DNA from: Firmicutes bacterium UBA993
GTDB taxonomy: Bacteria > Bacillota > Dethiobacteria > DTU022
Assembly (NCBI GenBank): GCA_002292015.1
Contig: DBBD01000035.1
Span: 1 to 15,393 of the forward strand
Direction of reading: 5' to 3'
Length of the DNA stretch: 15,393 bases
The notes under the pieces were generated by a model, which saw only the letters and a program-made list of their open reading frames with translations, did not search any database and was not told the origin of the DNA. This document shows positions 7,465 through 13,936 of the stretch, piece by piece; the first letter of the stretch is position 1, and each line of letters begins with the position of its first letter. The position numbers and the translations under genes are program-made.

Positions 7465-7484
7465 TTGTCAATTTCCTTGGTTGT

Positions 7485-8048
7485 TTAGTTCCGCTGTACT
7501 GTTTTTCGGCTGGTAGCGATACTGCGGTTTGCGATCACCGCCTGCCTGGCGGAATCGTACATCACCCAAAGGCATACAGCAATTAAACCGAGGCTGCGGG
7601 CAAACACCCAAGCGATGACTGCAATCAAAAACCAAAATAGTCCTTTGCTGAATTGCCCAATGTACATGTATCCTGCGCCCGGAAATATCAGATTTATTAA
7701 ACTGGTTAGTACCGGGTCCTTGTAATTACGGTTGCTTTCTGCTGCTGTTTGATCCCGGTAGCCGGTCTCTTCGAGGGCAACAGCCTCAGGGTCAATGAGC
7801 GAACGGCAGTACCGGCACTTGACAGCAAAGCTGATAATCTCTTCTCCACAATAAGGACACCTCTTGTATTCGGGTGCCCCGGCGCTACCGCCTAACTCAG
7901 GTTTACCGGCACAACCCCAGGTTGTGCAGCCACCGGTTTTTTCCCAGCAGCGGGCATGATAGTTGCGCATGCATAACCTGCAGCGCACGGAGAGAGCTTT
8001 GGGTCTAAGTTCTTGGCCACAGGTGCTGCAAAAGTTTTCTTTCATCAT
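7485..8048 (-). CDS. RING-like/zinc-ribbon protein with C-terminal TM2-like membrane domain
   Basis: This protein of about 187 residues has two N-terminal zinc-binding modules and a C-terminal membrane hairpin. The first module has C7, C10, C23, C26, H31, C34, C41 and C46, a C4HC3-type array resembling prokaryotic RING-finger family 1. The second is a zinc ribbon with C64, C67, C78 and C81. Residues about 110-170 contain two hydrophobic segments with FPGAGYMYIGQFSKGL, the TM2-type glycine/tyrosine motif. An ATG at 8063 is in frame but lies two bases after a TATAAT -10, so it cannot be in the transcript. GGGAGGG then supports the ATG at 8046-8048 or the one directly after. Function is unknown; a membrane-anchored adaptor binding protein or nucleic acid is possible. 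No ubiquitin-like or E2-like gene is nearby. Confidence 0.8.
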   Translation of the reverse strand: MMKENFCSTCGQELRPKALSVRCRLCMRNYHARCWEKTGGCTTWGCAGKPELGGSAGAPEYKRCPYCGEEIISFAVKCRYCRSLIDPEAVALEETGYRDQTAAESNRNYKDPVLTSLINLIFPGAGYMYIGQFSKGLFWFLIAVIAWVFARSLGLIAVCLWVMYDSARQAVIANRSIATSRKTVQRN

Positions 8049-8065
8049 AAAACCCTCCCGCATTG

Positions 8066-8074
8066 ATTATATCA
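8066..8074 (-). promoter_or_regulatory. Extended -10 promoter for the zinc-ribbon/TM2 gene
   Basis: On the minus strand TGATATAAT is a perfect extended -10. It gives a short leader of about 10-15 bases carrying GGGAGGG before the ATG at 8048, and it rules out the earlier in-frame ATG. No good -35 was found. Confidence 0.55.
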
Positions 8075-8268
8075 CAACAGGGACCACAAACTATCCAAAG
8101 CCGTTACCCGCTTAGCCACGGTGAATGGTTTTAGCGTTACCCCCTAACCCTTTCTTACAGTTCGAGCCACTTCATACTAATCCTCATAGCACCGTTTATT
8201 ACTTTCACAGAATTTAAGTGCTTTACAATCAGCTGCAGCTTTAAGCATCCGGCAGAGAAAAATAACGC

Positions 8269-8297
8269 TTGCTCTTCAGCCTGCCAGGGAGGATAAT
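8269..8297 (+). promoter_or_regulatory. Possible promoter for the HutP-family gene
   Basis: TTGCTC (8269-8274) and GATAAT (8292-8297) are 17 bases apart, 34 bases before the ATG at 8331. The -10 matches five of six consensus positions, the -35 only three. The 250 bases between this gene and the divergent zinc-ribbon gene otherwise show only a short palindrome AGCTGCAGCT (8231-8240). Confidence 0.35.
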
Positions 8298-8330
8298 TGG
8301 CTTAATACCATTTATAGGGGTTGATCTTCG

Positions 8331-8735
8331 ATGGAAAGCAGAGATGTTGCCCAGGCGGCAATCAGTATTGCGATGACCTCGACAAGAGCAACAGAGATGG
8401 AACTGAAACAGATCCACCTAAAGCAGGGCATCCAGTCGCTTGCCGTTGACTATGGGGGAGAATTTCTAAGCTCCCTGCAAAAAGTAGTGGAAAGAGCTGT
8501 GGTTGCCTCCAAAAGGGAAAAGCTGATCGATGATTCCAGCCATTCTGACGGAGCAGTGGCCGGAGCCACCCGCGAAGCGCTGGTGCAAATTATGCCAAAG
8601 GCGCTTGGCCTAAATGTCGGCGGTAAGGTCGGCATTGCCCGGGGCGGAACTCATATTGCGGTCGCTATCTTCTTCGGTATCGGTCTGCTGCACCGTAATG
8701 ACATCGCCGTTGGTCTCGGCCATCGTGTCGTCTGA
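8331..8735 (+). CDS. HutP-family RNA-binding protein lacking the metal histidines
   Basis: This 134-residue protein belongs to the HutP family. B. subtilis HutP is an L-histidine- and magnesium-dependent antiterminator of the hut operon. Family hallmarks are AVDYGGEF (38-45), VERAVVASKRE (53-63), GAVAGATREAL (74-84), ALGLNVGGKVGIARG (91-105) and the C-terminal IAVGLGHRVV. Aligned by eye, the B. subtilis metal ligands His73 and His77 become G74 and G78, while the position of His138 keeps a histidine (H131). Ligand and metal response may therefore differ. The ATG is preceded by AGGGG at about 11 bases. No histidine-utilisation gene is in the window. A stem-loop with a T-run follows, before the lipoprotein gene. 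The RNA target is unknown. Confidence 0.88.
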   Translation: MESRDVAQAAISIAMTSTRATEMELKQIHLKQGIQSLAVDYGGEFLSSLQKVVERAVVASKREKLIDDSSHSDGAVAGATREALVQIMPKALGLNVGGKVGIARGGTHIAVAIFFGIGLLHRNDIAVGLGHRVV

Positions 8736-8748
8736 TGGCTTTGTGGTT

Positions 8749-8809
8749 TTACTGATAACTTGTCATTCCCGGCAACTTCTATATATGGTATACCGATCAG
8801 TAATTTTTT
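8749..8809 (+). terminator. Stem-loop and T-run after the HutP-family gene
   Basis: TTACTGAT (8749-8756) pairs perfectly with ATCAGTAA (8796-8803), followed by six T at 8804-8809. The loop is 39 bases and contains the palindrome GGTATACC. It begins 14 bases after the gene stop. The long loop lowers confidence. Confidence 0.45.
8760..8787 (+). promoter_or_regulatory. Possible promoter for the DUF4349 lipoprotein gene
   Basis: TTGTCA (8760-8765) and TATATG (8782-8787) are 16 bases apart, giving a leader of about 75 bases. The pair lies within the loop of the stem described for 8749-8809. The -10 match is four of six. Confidence 0.3.
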
Positions 8810-8869
8810 CCCACACCAGGAACCAAAAAAGTGGTTGGGTTGTCAGTAGCTTAAAAGGGAGGGTTATAA

Positions 8870-9823
8870 ATGTCAATAAGTAAAATTATATCGGGTTCAG
8901 CTTTGCTAGTGATAATCTTCCTCAGCGTGTCTTTGCTTACTTCATGCGGATCTCCCGGGGTAATGGACTCAAGGGAAGCCTCTTACGATTATGCGGAGGA
9001 AAGCTTAGTCCCTGCTCCCGCCGCCGATATGGCGGCCGGCTCGCCGGAATATGGATTCACAGAGGTTGAGAGAGTTGACGAAGTAGTCGGAGACAGCGCC
9101 CTGCGTCATGTTATCCGCAATGGATCTATCGATTTAACGGTTCGAAATACCAGGGAAACCATAAAAACTATCCAGCAGATGGTATCTGCTGCCGATGGCA
9201 TAATCAGCTATTCTTATGTCTATGAGATTCGCGAAGGAGTTTATGGGGCTAACCTGACCATCCGCGTGCCGCAGGAGCGTTTTGATTCCATGATGGCCCA
9301 GCTTGAACCTTTAGGTAAGGCCGCAAATATTCAAACCAGCCAGGACGATGTTACCATGCAGTACGTTGATCTTGAATCACGACTTAACAACCAGAAGGCA
9401 CAGGAAGCAAGACTGGTTGAAATTCTCGAAATGGCCAACAACGTCGAGGAAGTACTGGAGGTAGAAAGGGAACTTTACCGGGTGCGAGGCGAAATTGAAT
9501 CAATGTCCGCCCAGTTCAGGCATTTAAGAGACCGGGTTAACTATTCTACGATCGAACTCCGCATGAAAGAAGAGGTCATTCCAACTCAGACTATCTCACC
9601 GGGCGCTTTCGAAAACTTCGGGGAGAAATTGCTGCAGTCTTTTATCGGCGGTGTCAACTTTGTTTTAAGGGCTGTATCAGCAGTTGCCGTCGCCCTGTCT
9701 GCGCTGTTGCCGGTCCTCATTTTGTTTGGGGTTATCGGGTACCTGATCTTTATTATCACACGGAGAGTATCCCGCAAGAAAAAAGCTGCTGCTGCAGAGA
9801 AAAAGGGATCAACCGCATCATAA
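8870..9823 (+). CDS. DUF4349 domain lipoprotein
   Basis: This 317-residue predicted lipoprotein has a hydrophobic leader (about 6-24) ending in the lipobox L23-T-S-C26, so C26 should be lipidated. A low-complexity, acidic and Ala/Pro-rich linker runs from about 30 to 75. The DUF4349 domain follows from about 78, with a beta-rich part (HVIRNGSIDLTV) and a coiled-coil-prone section of about 165-225 rich in Glu, Arg and Leu. A strong membrane segment at about 265-293 is followed by a Lys/Arg-rich cytoplasmic tail. The protein is thus probably held at both ends, with the domain outside the membrane. The ATG has AAGGGAGGG six bases upstream. Function of the family is unknown. The downstream lnt product could acylate C26. 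Confidence 0.88.
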   Translation: MSISKIISGSALLVIIFLSVSLLTSCGSPGVMDSREASYDYAEESLVPAPAADMAAGSPEYGFTEVERVDEVVGDSALRHVIRNGSIDLTVRNTRETIKTIQQMVSAADGIISYSYVYEIREGVYGANLTIRVPQERFDSMMAQLEPLGKAANIQTSQDDVTMQYVDLESRLNNQKAQEARLVEILEMANNVEEVLEVERELYRVRGEIESMSAQFRHLRDRVNYSTIELRMKEEVIPTQTISPGAFENFGEKLLQSFIGGVNFVLRAVSAVAVALSALLPVLILFGVIGYLIFIITRRVSRKKKAAAAEKKGSTAS

Positions 9824-9826
9824 AAC

Positions 9827-9874
9827 ATAAAATTGCAGGGAGGCTGAATCGGTAACCAGCGCCCTGCATTTTAT
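9827..9874. terminator. Bidirectional terminator between DUF4349 and MarR genes
   Basis: GCAGGG (9835-9840) pairs with CCCTGC (9862-9867), and the flanking A-rich and T-rich arms extend the stem with one bulged T. The right arm supplies T residues for plus-strand transcripts and the left arm does so for minus-strand ones. It sits between two convergent stops. Confidence 0.75.
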
Positions 9875-9875
9875 C

Positions 9876-10331
9876 CTAGCGATTAAGGCTTGCATCTTCT
9901 TCCGGTATCTCTTCCTGTTCGAACAGGGTTACGGCTTTTTGCAACAGCTCAAGCAACTGGATGCGTTCTTCTTTAGATATCTTGGCCAGATAAAGTGCCA
10001 GTAAAAGATTTCTTTTCTCTTCTACCTCGCCAAGGAGCTTAAGCCCCTTGGCAGTAATGGTAATCAAAACCTGGCGGCGATCTTTTTCGTGCCGCTCCCG
10101 TGTAACGAGACTCATCCGATGCAGTCGGTTGACCAAGGCAGTTACTGCACTGAGGGTAACCCCCAGCATCTGGGCAAGGAAAGACGTATTGCAGGGTCCT
10201 TTACGCAGCGCGCGCAAAACAATAAACTGGGTATCGGTTATCTCGTCGACCGTATAGCGGTTGTGAAGAACCCTGACCCTGTAAATCAGGCGGCTGAAGA
10301 TGTGATCAAGCTCTTTGATATACTCAATCAA
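9876..10331 (-). CDS. MarR family transcriptional regulator
   Basis: This is a 151-residue winged helix-turn-helix protein of the MarR family. The DNA-binding domain spans about 34-95: ITDTQFIVLRAL, the helix-turn-helix TSFLAQMLGVTLSAVTALVNRL (49-70), and a wing with the family D-R-R motif (D84-R86) before QVLITITAKG. Helical dimerisation segments flank it. The only in-frame start is TTG at 10329-10331. An in-frame TAA lies 21 bases upstream, and the nearest Shine-Dalgarno (GGGAGAGG) is about 18 bases away, so the exact start is uncertain. It has a strong promoter overlapped by a perfect palindrome, suggesting autorepression, and is divergent from lnt. Ligand and other targets are unknown. 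Confidence 0.9.
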   Translation of the reverse strand: MIEYIKELDHIFSRLIYRVRVLHNRYTVDEITDTQFIVLRALRKGPCNTSFLAQMLGVTLSAVTALVNRLHRMSLVTRERHEKDRRQVLITITAKGLKLLGEVEEKRNLLLALYLAKISKEERIQLLELLQKAVTLFEQEEIPEEDASLNR

Positions 10332-10397
10332 ACCATTTTTGCTGATCGATTACCTCTCCCGTCGAACTATTTCTATGGGTAAACTGTTAAACGATTT

Positions 10398-10412
10398 AAT
10401 TATTTAATAATT
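10398..10412. promoter_or_regulatory. Candidate MarR operator palindrome
   Basis: AATTATT-T-AATAATT is a perfect 7-1-7 inverted repeat. It overlaps the last bases of the -10 (10411-10416) and the expected transcription start of the marR gene, a classic autorepressor position. Because it is wholly A/T apart from position, chance formation in AT-rich DNA is possible. Confidence 0.45.
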
Positions 10413-10439
10413 TATAACATTACACGAAGCGCTAGTCAA
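10411..10439 (-). promoter_or_regulatory. Promoter of the MarR family gene
   Basis: On the minus strand TTGACT (10434-10439) is followed after exactly 17 bases by TATAAA (10411-10416). Each hexamer matches consensus at five of six positions, making this the best sigma-70-type promoter in the window. The leader would be about 70 bases. Confidence 0.7.
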
Positions 10440-10524
10440 GACTGTGCCGCTTCAGGCGATTTCTATTAGCCTGTTTCGATAAATTGGTGGCAATTAATTT
10501 AGTGGACGTTTAAAGCGATCTGCC

Positions 10525-10540
10525 CGGGAGGCATCTCCTG
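10525..10540 (+). promoter_or_regulatory. lnt: Hairpin covering the lnt ribosome-binding site
   Basis: CGGGAG (10525-10530) can pair with CTCCTG (10535-10540) around the loop GCAT, with one G-U pair. It covers the Shine-Dalgarno GGGAGG (10526-10531) and ends at the base before the ATG at 10541. Confidence 0.35.
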
Positions 10541-12076
10541 ATGAACAGCCTGTACTATAAGTACCGCTACTACTGCGCCGCTTTTTGCTCAGGCCTGATC
10601 CTGATCCTGGCCTACCCGCCCTTTGATTTAGGATTAGTGGCCTGGCTGGCCTTAGTCCCGTTTATTTACAGTTCTCTTAAATTATCACCGTTGAAAGCCT
10701 TTAGTGCCGGCTTTATTTTTGCGTTACCTTTCAACCTCTACCTTAACCTTTATCTCGCCGAAGCCTTACTTCCCCACCTTGGCTTTTCCCTGGGTATGGT
10801 CGCGATGATTGCCCTTGTCATTTACTTAAACCTATTTTACGGTCTCTTCGCCTTTACTGCGAGCTTCGTTGCCCGCCAGGGAATAGCCTGGTTCACTGTA
10901 TTGGCGGTGCCAGCCCTGTGGTTGATGGTGGAATATTTGCGTTCTGTGGGGTTTATGGCCTACAATGTGGGATATCTCGGTTACAGCCAGTGGAATTACC
11001 CTGCGCTGCTTGGTATTGCCGCGCTCTACGGCTACTGGGGCCTACCTTTTATTATGGTTTATTTTCAATCCATCCTTACTTTACTCTGGCAAAAAGAACT
11101 AAAAATAAGACACGCTTTAGCAAACTTGTCCTTTTTGCTGGCATTAATTTTCACCGGCTGCTTGCTTCCGTCATTCTTTAGCGCAGTGCAGGCTGATCAA
11201 ACACTTAATACAATGCTAGTCCAGGGCAACAGCTCACCAGAGGAAATCTTAGCCGGCGAAAAGGAAAAAATCGGTAGGCGTTACATGGATCTGACCAGGA
11301 AAGCGCTTGAACTAAACCCCGGCGTCGCGCTGGTTGTCTGGCCGGAGACAGTAGTAGATCTGGATTTCAGGGAGCAGATCAGGCATTTTCACTTGCTGAC
11401 CATAGCAGAAAATGGCTTTGAAAAGCCCTTACTCTATGGTGCGCGAACCCGCCACCCCGGGCAGCTATTGAACACCATCCTCTTGTACGAACCGGAAGCA
11501 AGAAAGATACCGATGTATCACAAACACCGATTGGTTCCCTTTGTTGAATTTTTCCCGGCAGAGCAATATTTGAACCGTATTTTGCAGTTAGAAATGTTGC
11601 TGGGCCGCTACAGCCCCGGGACGCAGCTAACCACATTTGAGCTTGATTCGATCAGGCTGGCCGGGGTCATTTGCTTCGAATCCTATTTTGGGGATCATAC
11701 CCGCTTGTTCGCCAGGGAAGGGGCTGAACACCTTTTTGTGTTGGCCAACCTCAACTGGTTCGGTACCACCATCGGTCTGGAACAACATGCCCAGGTCGGG
11801 GCAATCCGGGCAGCAGAGATGGGTATCGGACTAACACAGGTCGCAAACAGCGGTATCACCATCTCCTTTGACTATTTAGGCAGAGAACTGTTCCGAACCG
11901 GCAAACAAGTTGTAGACACCGTAGTTGTTTCACTGCCGCTGGCTAACCGACAAACGCTTTACCGGCTGTGGGGTGATTATTTTCCCGCTTTCTGGGCCTT
12001 TTTTCTGGTCACCGGTTTCATATCCATATGTTATAAAAGAATAGCGGAAAAATTTTCATCCAAAAGCTTCGATTAG
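10541..12076 (+). CDS. lnt: Apolipoprotein N-acyltransferase
   Basis: This 511-residue integral membrane enzyme transfers a third acyl chain to the N-terminal cysteine of lipoproteins. The N-terminal half has about seven hydrophobic segments (about 12-215). A nitrilase-fold domain follows at about 222-470, and a final membrane segment lies at about 479-497. The Lnt triad is visible as E269 (VVWPET), K328 (MYHKHRLVPF) and C378 (AGVICFES), with the loop glutamate E336 in PFVEF, where many Lnt have PFGE. Length equals that of E. coli Lnt. The ATG follows GGGAGG by nine bases. Lnt is typical of diderms and actinobacteria and uncommon in monoderm Firmicutes. It is divergent from the MarR gene, and a lipoprotein gene lies just beyond that. 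Confidence 0.93.
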   Translation: MNSLYYKYRYYCAAFCSGLILILAYPPFDLGLVAWLALVPFIYSSLKLSPLKAFSAGFIFALPFNLYLNLYLAEALLPHLGFSLGMVAMIALVIYLNLFYGLFAFTASFVARQGIAWFTVLAVPALWLMVEYLRSVGFMAYNVGYLGYSQWNYPALLGIAALYGYWGLPFIMVYFQSILTLLWQKELKIRHALANLSFLLALIFTGCLLPSFFSAVQADQTLNTMLVQGNSSPEEILAGEKEKIGRRYMDLTRKALELNPGVALVVWPETVVDLDFREQIRHFHLLTIAENGFEKPLLYGARTRHPGQLLNTILLYEPEARKIPMYHKHRLVPFVEFFPAEQYLNRILQLEMLLGRYSPGTQLTTFELDSIRLAGVICFESYFGDHTRLFAREGAEHLFVLANLNWFGTTIGLEQHAQVGAIRAAEMGIGLTQVANSGITISFDYLGRELFRTGKQVVDTVVVSLPLANRQTLYRLWGDYFPAFWAFFLVTGFISICYKRIAEKFSSKSFD

Positions 12077-12093
12077 GCTACATAACCCTTTAA

Positions 12094-13257
12094 TCACTTT
12101 AAAAAACCCCGCACTACGACTACCGGTGTTCCGGCATCAGCCGAACCGCTGATCAGGTCAGCTAAGCTGGCCAAAACATCTTCCATCTTCCTCGGAGTGG
12201 TTCCTTCTTTGGCCATTGCATCAACTGGAAGTTCCTGCCTAATCCGATCAGCCATGATAACTTCTATCTCCGCAGCGTTTTTTTGTTCCTCGTGGTAACA
12301 GTGATCGGCAAGCAGCTTGTATTTAAGGCCTTCCCTGAAACAGTCCAGGCCTGCTGTCGCCGCAAAAGCCGCCTTCGGATCGGCCAGTTCATAAATACCG
12401 CTCGATGGATCGAGGTATGCCCCGTCACCATAGATCAAAACTTCAAGGTCGATACCAAGCTTGTTTTTTACTTTTGTTTGCAGCTCTTCAACCACTTTTT
12501 GTCCATCACGAGGCGCAAGTTTAAGGCGCTCACCAGAAGACATGTTACTGCCCAGCAAACCCCACTCCGAGCAGACATCCCCCTCATTGCAGATCTGATC
12601 TAAAGTGATGCAGTTCTCATACCTCTCGGTAACTTGCTCTAAAGTTTTATTGCGCCGGTGAATATCAGCAATAATAATACCATCGGGACCGCATTCGATA
12701 GCCTGCAGAGGATTATTAGAAAGAATAATAGACGGCACAGCGCCTTCTGAGGCGATTACCTCACGGTAGAGTTTGATGTAGTCAACCCCGGTAAGCGGGT
12801 GCTGAAAACTATGGTCTCCCAGATCTTCAGAAGTAATCGGGTCCTTGCCAAGGGTGGCAGCAAAAGAAGGTGCTACCACAACATTGCCGACTTCATCGGT
12901 TGGAAACGATAACTGAACGACTACTTCCCCCTTGGGCACCGCCCGGGCGATCCCTTTCATAATCATTGAAAAGCGGTTACGGCTGGCAATCGGAAAAACA
13001 ACGGCCACTTTACTGTCCTCAGCAAGCTTCAGCTTTTCTTTTATTTCCCGGGCAATATGATCCAGTGTTACATAGTTATTTTGAGATCTGGCTACCACAG
13101 ACTCCGTTATACAGACCACATCACCGTTGGCCAGCAAGCCATCTCTGCTGCATTGTTCCAGTGATTCAAACACTTTTTCAACGATTTCCATTCCAGGCAA
13201 AATAACACCCATCTTGACACCATAAGCCATCGGTCCAACATAGTCAGGTATTTTCAT
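12094..13257 (-). CDS. Coenzyme F420-0:L-glutamate ligase-like protein (CofE family)
   Basis: This 387-residue protein resembles the CofE/FbiB ligase domain, which adds glutamate to F420-0 using GTP. It is of the longer kind found in clostridia. The frame is open to 13305, but GGGAGG upstream of MKIPDYVGPM favours the ATG at 13255-13257 (a TTG one codon earlier has better spacing). The block GDVVCITESVVARSQ (45-59) corresponds to the CofE N-terminal nucleotide-binding segment, though the usual Lys and Glu there seem replaced. YGDGAYLDPSSGIYELADP (276-294) is a typical block of this subfamily. It overlaps mobA by 14 bases, so translation is probably coupled. No F420 biosynthesis gene is seen. 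A different gamma-glutamyl substrate, as for the chlamydial FolC2 homologue, is possible. Confidence 0.8.
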   Translation of the reverse strand: MKIPDYVGPMAYGVKMGVILPGMEIVEKVFESLEQCSRDGLLANGDVVCITESVVARSQNNYVTLDHIAREIKEKLKLAEDSKVAVVFPIASRNRFSMIMKGIARAVPKGEVVVQLSFPTDEVGNVVVAPSFAATLGKDPITSEDLGDHSFQHPLTGVDYIKLYREVIASEGAVPSIILSNNPLQAIECGPDGIIIADIHRRNKTLEQVTERYENCITLDQICNEGDVCSEWGLLGSNMSSGERLKLAPRDGQKVVEELQTKVKNKLGIDLEVLIYGDGAYLDPSSGIYELADPKAAFAATAGLDCFREGLKYKLLADHCYHEEQKNAAEIEVIMADRIRQELPVDAMAKEGTTPRKMEDVLASLADLISGSADAGTPVVVVRGFLK

Positions 13258-13915
13258 CAACGTTTCTGCCTCCCTTGTTAATTTCATTTGATGACACATC
13301 GCCAAGCTGCTCCAATGCTAACTGGTAGTCTCCCCAGGTATTAATGTTGATAAACGAGCGCTGCTGCGGATCAAATCTGTCAATCTCGGTTTTTCCAAGA
13401 TAGCATACTTTTATCTTAGCATAGAAATCGGTTATCTTATAGCGGCCTGCTTCAATCTGTTTTTCGATAATCCCGATACAATCGCGGCTATAGAAAGCAT
13501 GCAGTGGTTGGTAATAACTGCCAACAAGCGGCACCACAGCGTCGGCCTTGGCGGCAAAGGTCTGCATGTGGCGAATCAGATCGGGGTTCAGGTAAGGCAT
13601 ATCGCAGGGCACAACAAACTGGTGCGGCAAAGAAGATGCAATAAGCCCGGAATAAATGCCGCGCAACGGGCTTTTTACCCGATCGGAGAACAGGTCGCCG
13701 ACTATCTCAACCGGTAGCCCCCTGTATAGTTCAGGGCAATCAGTAACCAAGGTAATCCGGCTGAATAACTTTTGAAGAATTTCAACCATCACCTCTATCA
13801 AACTCTGGCCGTTAAAATCCAGAAGGGCTTTAGGTTGATTGAGGCGTTTACTGTCCCCTCCGGCTAGTATTATAGCGCCTCCTACCGATTTTTTTTCTAA
13901 TCCGCCTGCTTTCAA
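13244..13915 (-). CDS. mobA: Molybdenum cofactor guanylyltransferase-like nucleotidyltransferase
   Basis: This 223-residue MobA-type protein attaches GMP (or another nucleotide) to molybdopterin. The nucleotide-binding motif is ILAGGDSKRLNQPKALL (16-32), where the common RMG is RLN, and the catalytic lysine is K29. PLRGIYSGL (83-91), PCDMPYLNPDL (103-113, metal-binding Asp D105) and the C-terminal FININTWGDY follow in family order. The start is TTG at 13913-13915, with GGGGGAG about six bases upstream. It begins 21 bases after the tatC stop and overlaps the CofE-like gene. Its place after Tat genes fits maturation of molybdoenzymes exported folded by Tat. A MocA-type cytidylyltransferase or CofC-like role is a less likely alternative. 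Confidence 0.87.
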   Translation of the reverse strand: MKAGGLEKKSVGGAIILAGGDSKRLNQPKALLDFNGQSLIEVMVEILQKLFSRITLVTDCPELYRGLPVEIVGDLFSDRVKSPLRGIYSGLIASSLPHQFVVPCDMPYLNPDLIRHMQTFAAKADAVVPLVGSYYQPLHAFYSRDCIGIIEKQIEAGRYKITDFYAKIKVCYLGKTEIDRFDPQQRSFININTWGDYQLALEQLGDVSSNEINKGGRNVDENT

Positions 13916-13936
13916 GCGAGCTCCCCCGCATCAAAA

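Larger units (their letters stand above)
6953..7484. other. 532-bp intergenic region upstream of csp
   Basis: No coding region here has a ribosome-binding site and plausible composition. The csp-proximal part holds the leader, promoter and 9-bp repeats. The middle is AT-rich, with an imperfect 12-base direct repeat (7261-7272 and 7279-7290, 18 bases apart) and a small GCGTT/AACGC stem near 7379-7393. The distal part holds a 10-bp palindrome CCGCTAGCGG (7414-7423) and the TTGTCAA heptamer array (7431-7471). An uncharacterised small RNA cannot be excluded. Confidence 0.5.

Noticed and set aside
9586..9828. 80-codon minus-strand frame within the DUF4349 gene
   Set aside because: It is antisense to the coding region for the conserved C-terminal membrane segment and is a shadow.
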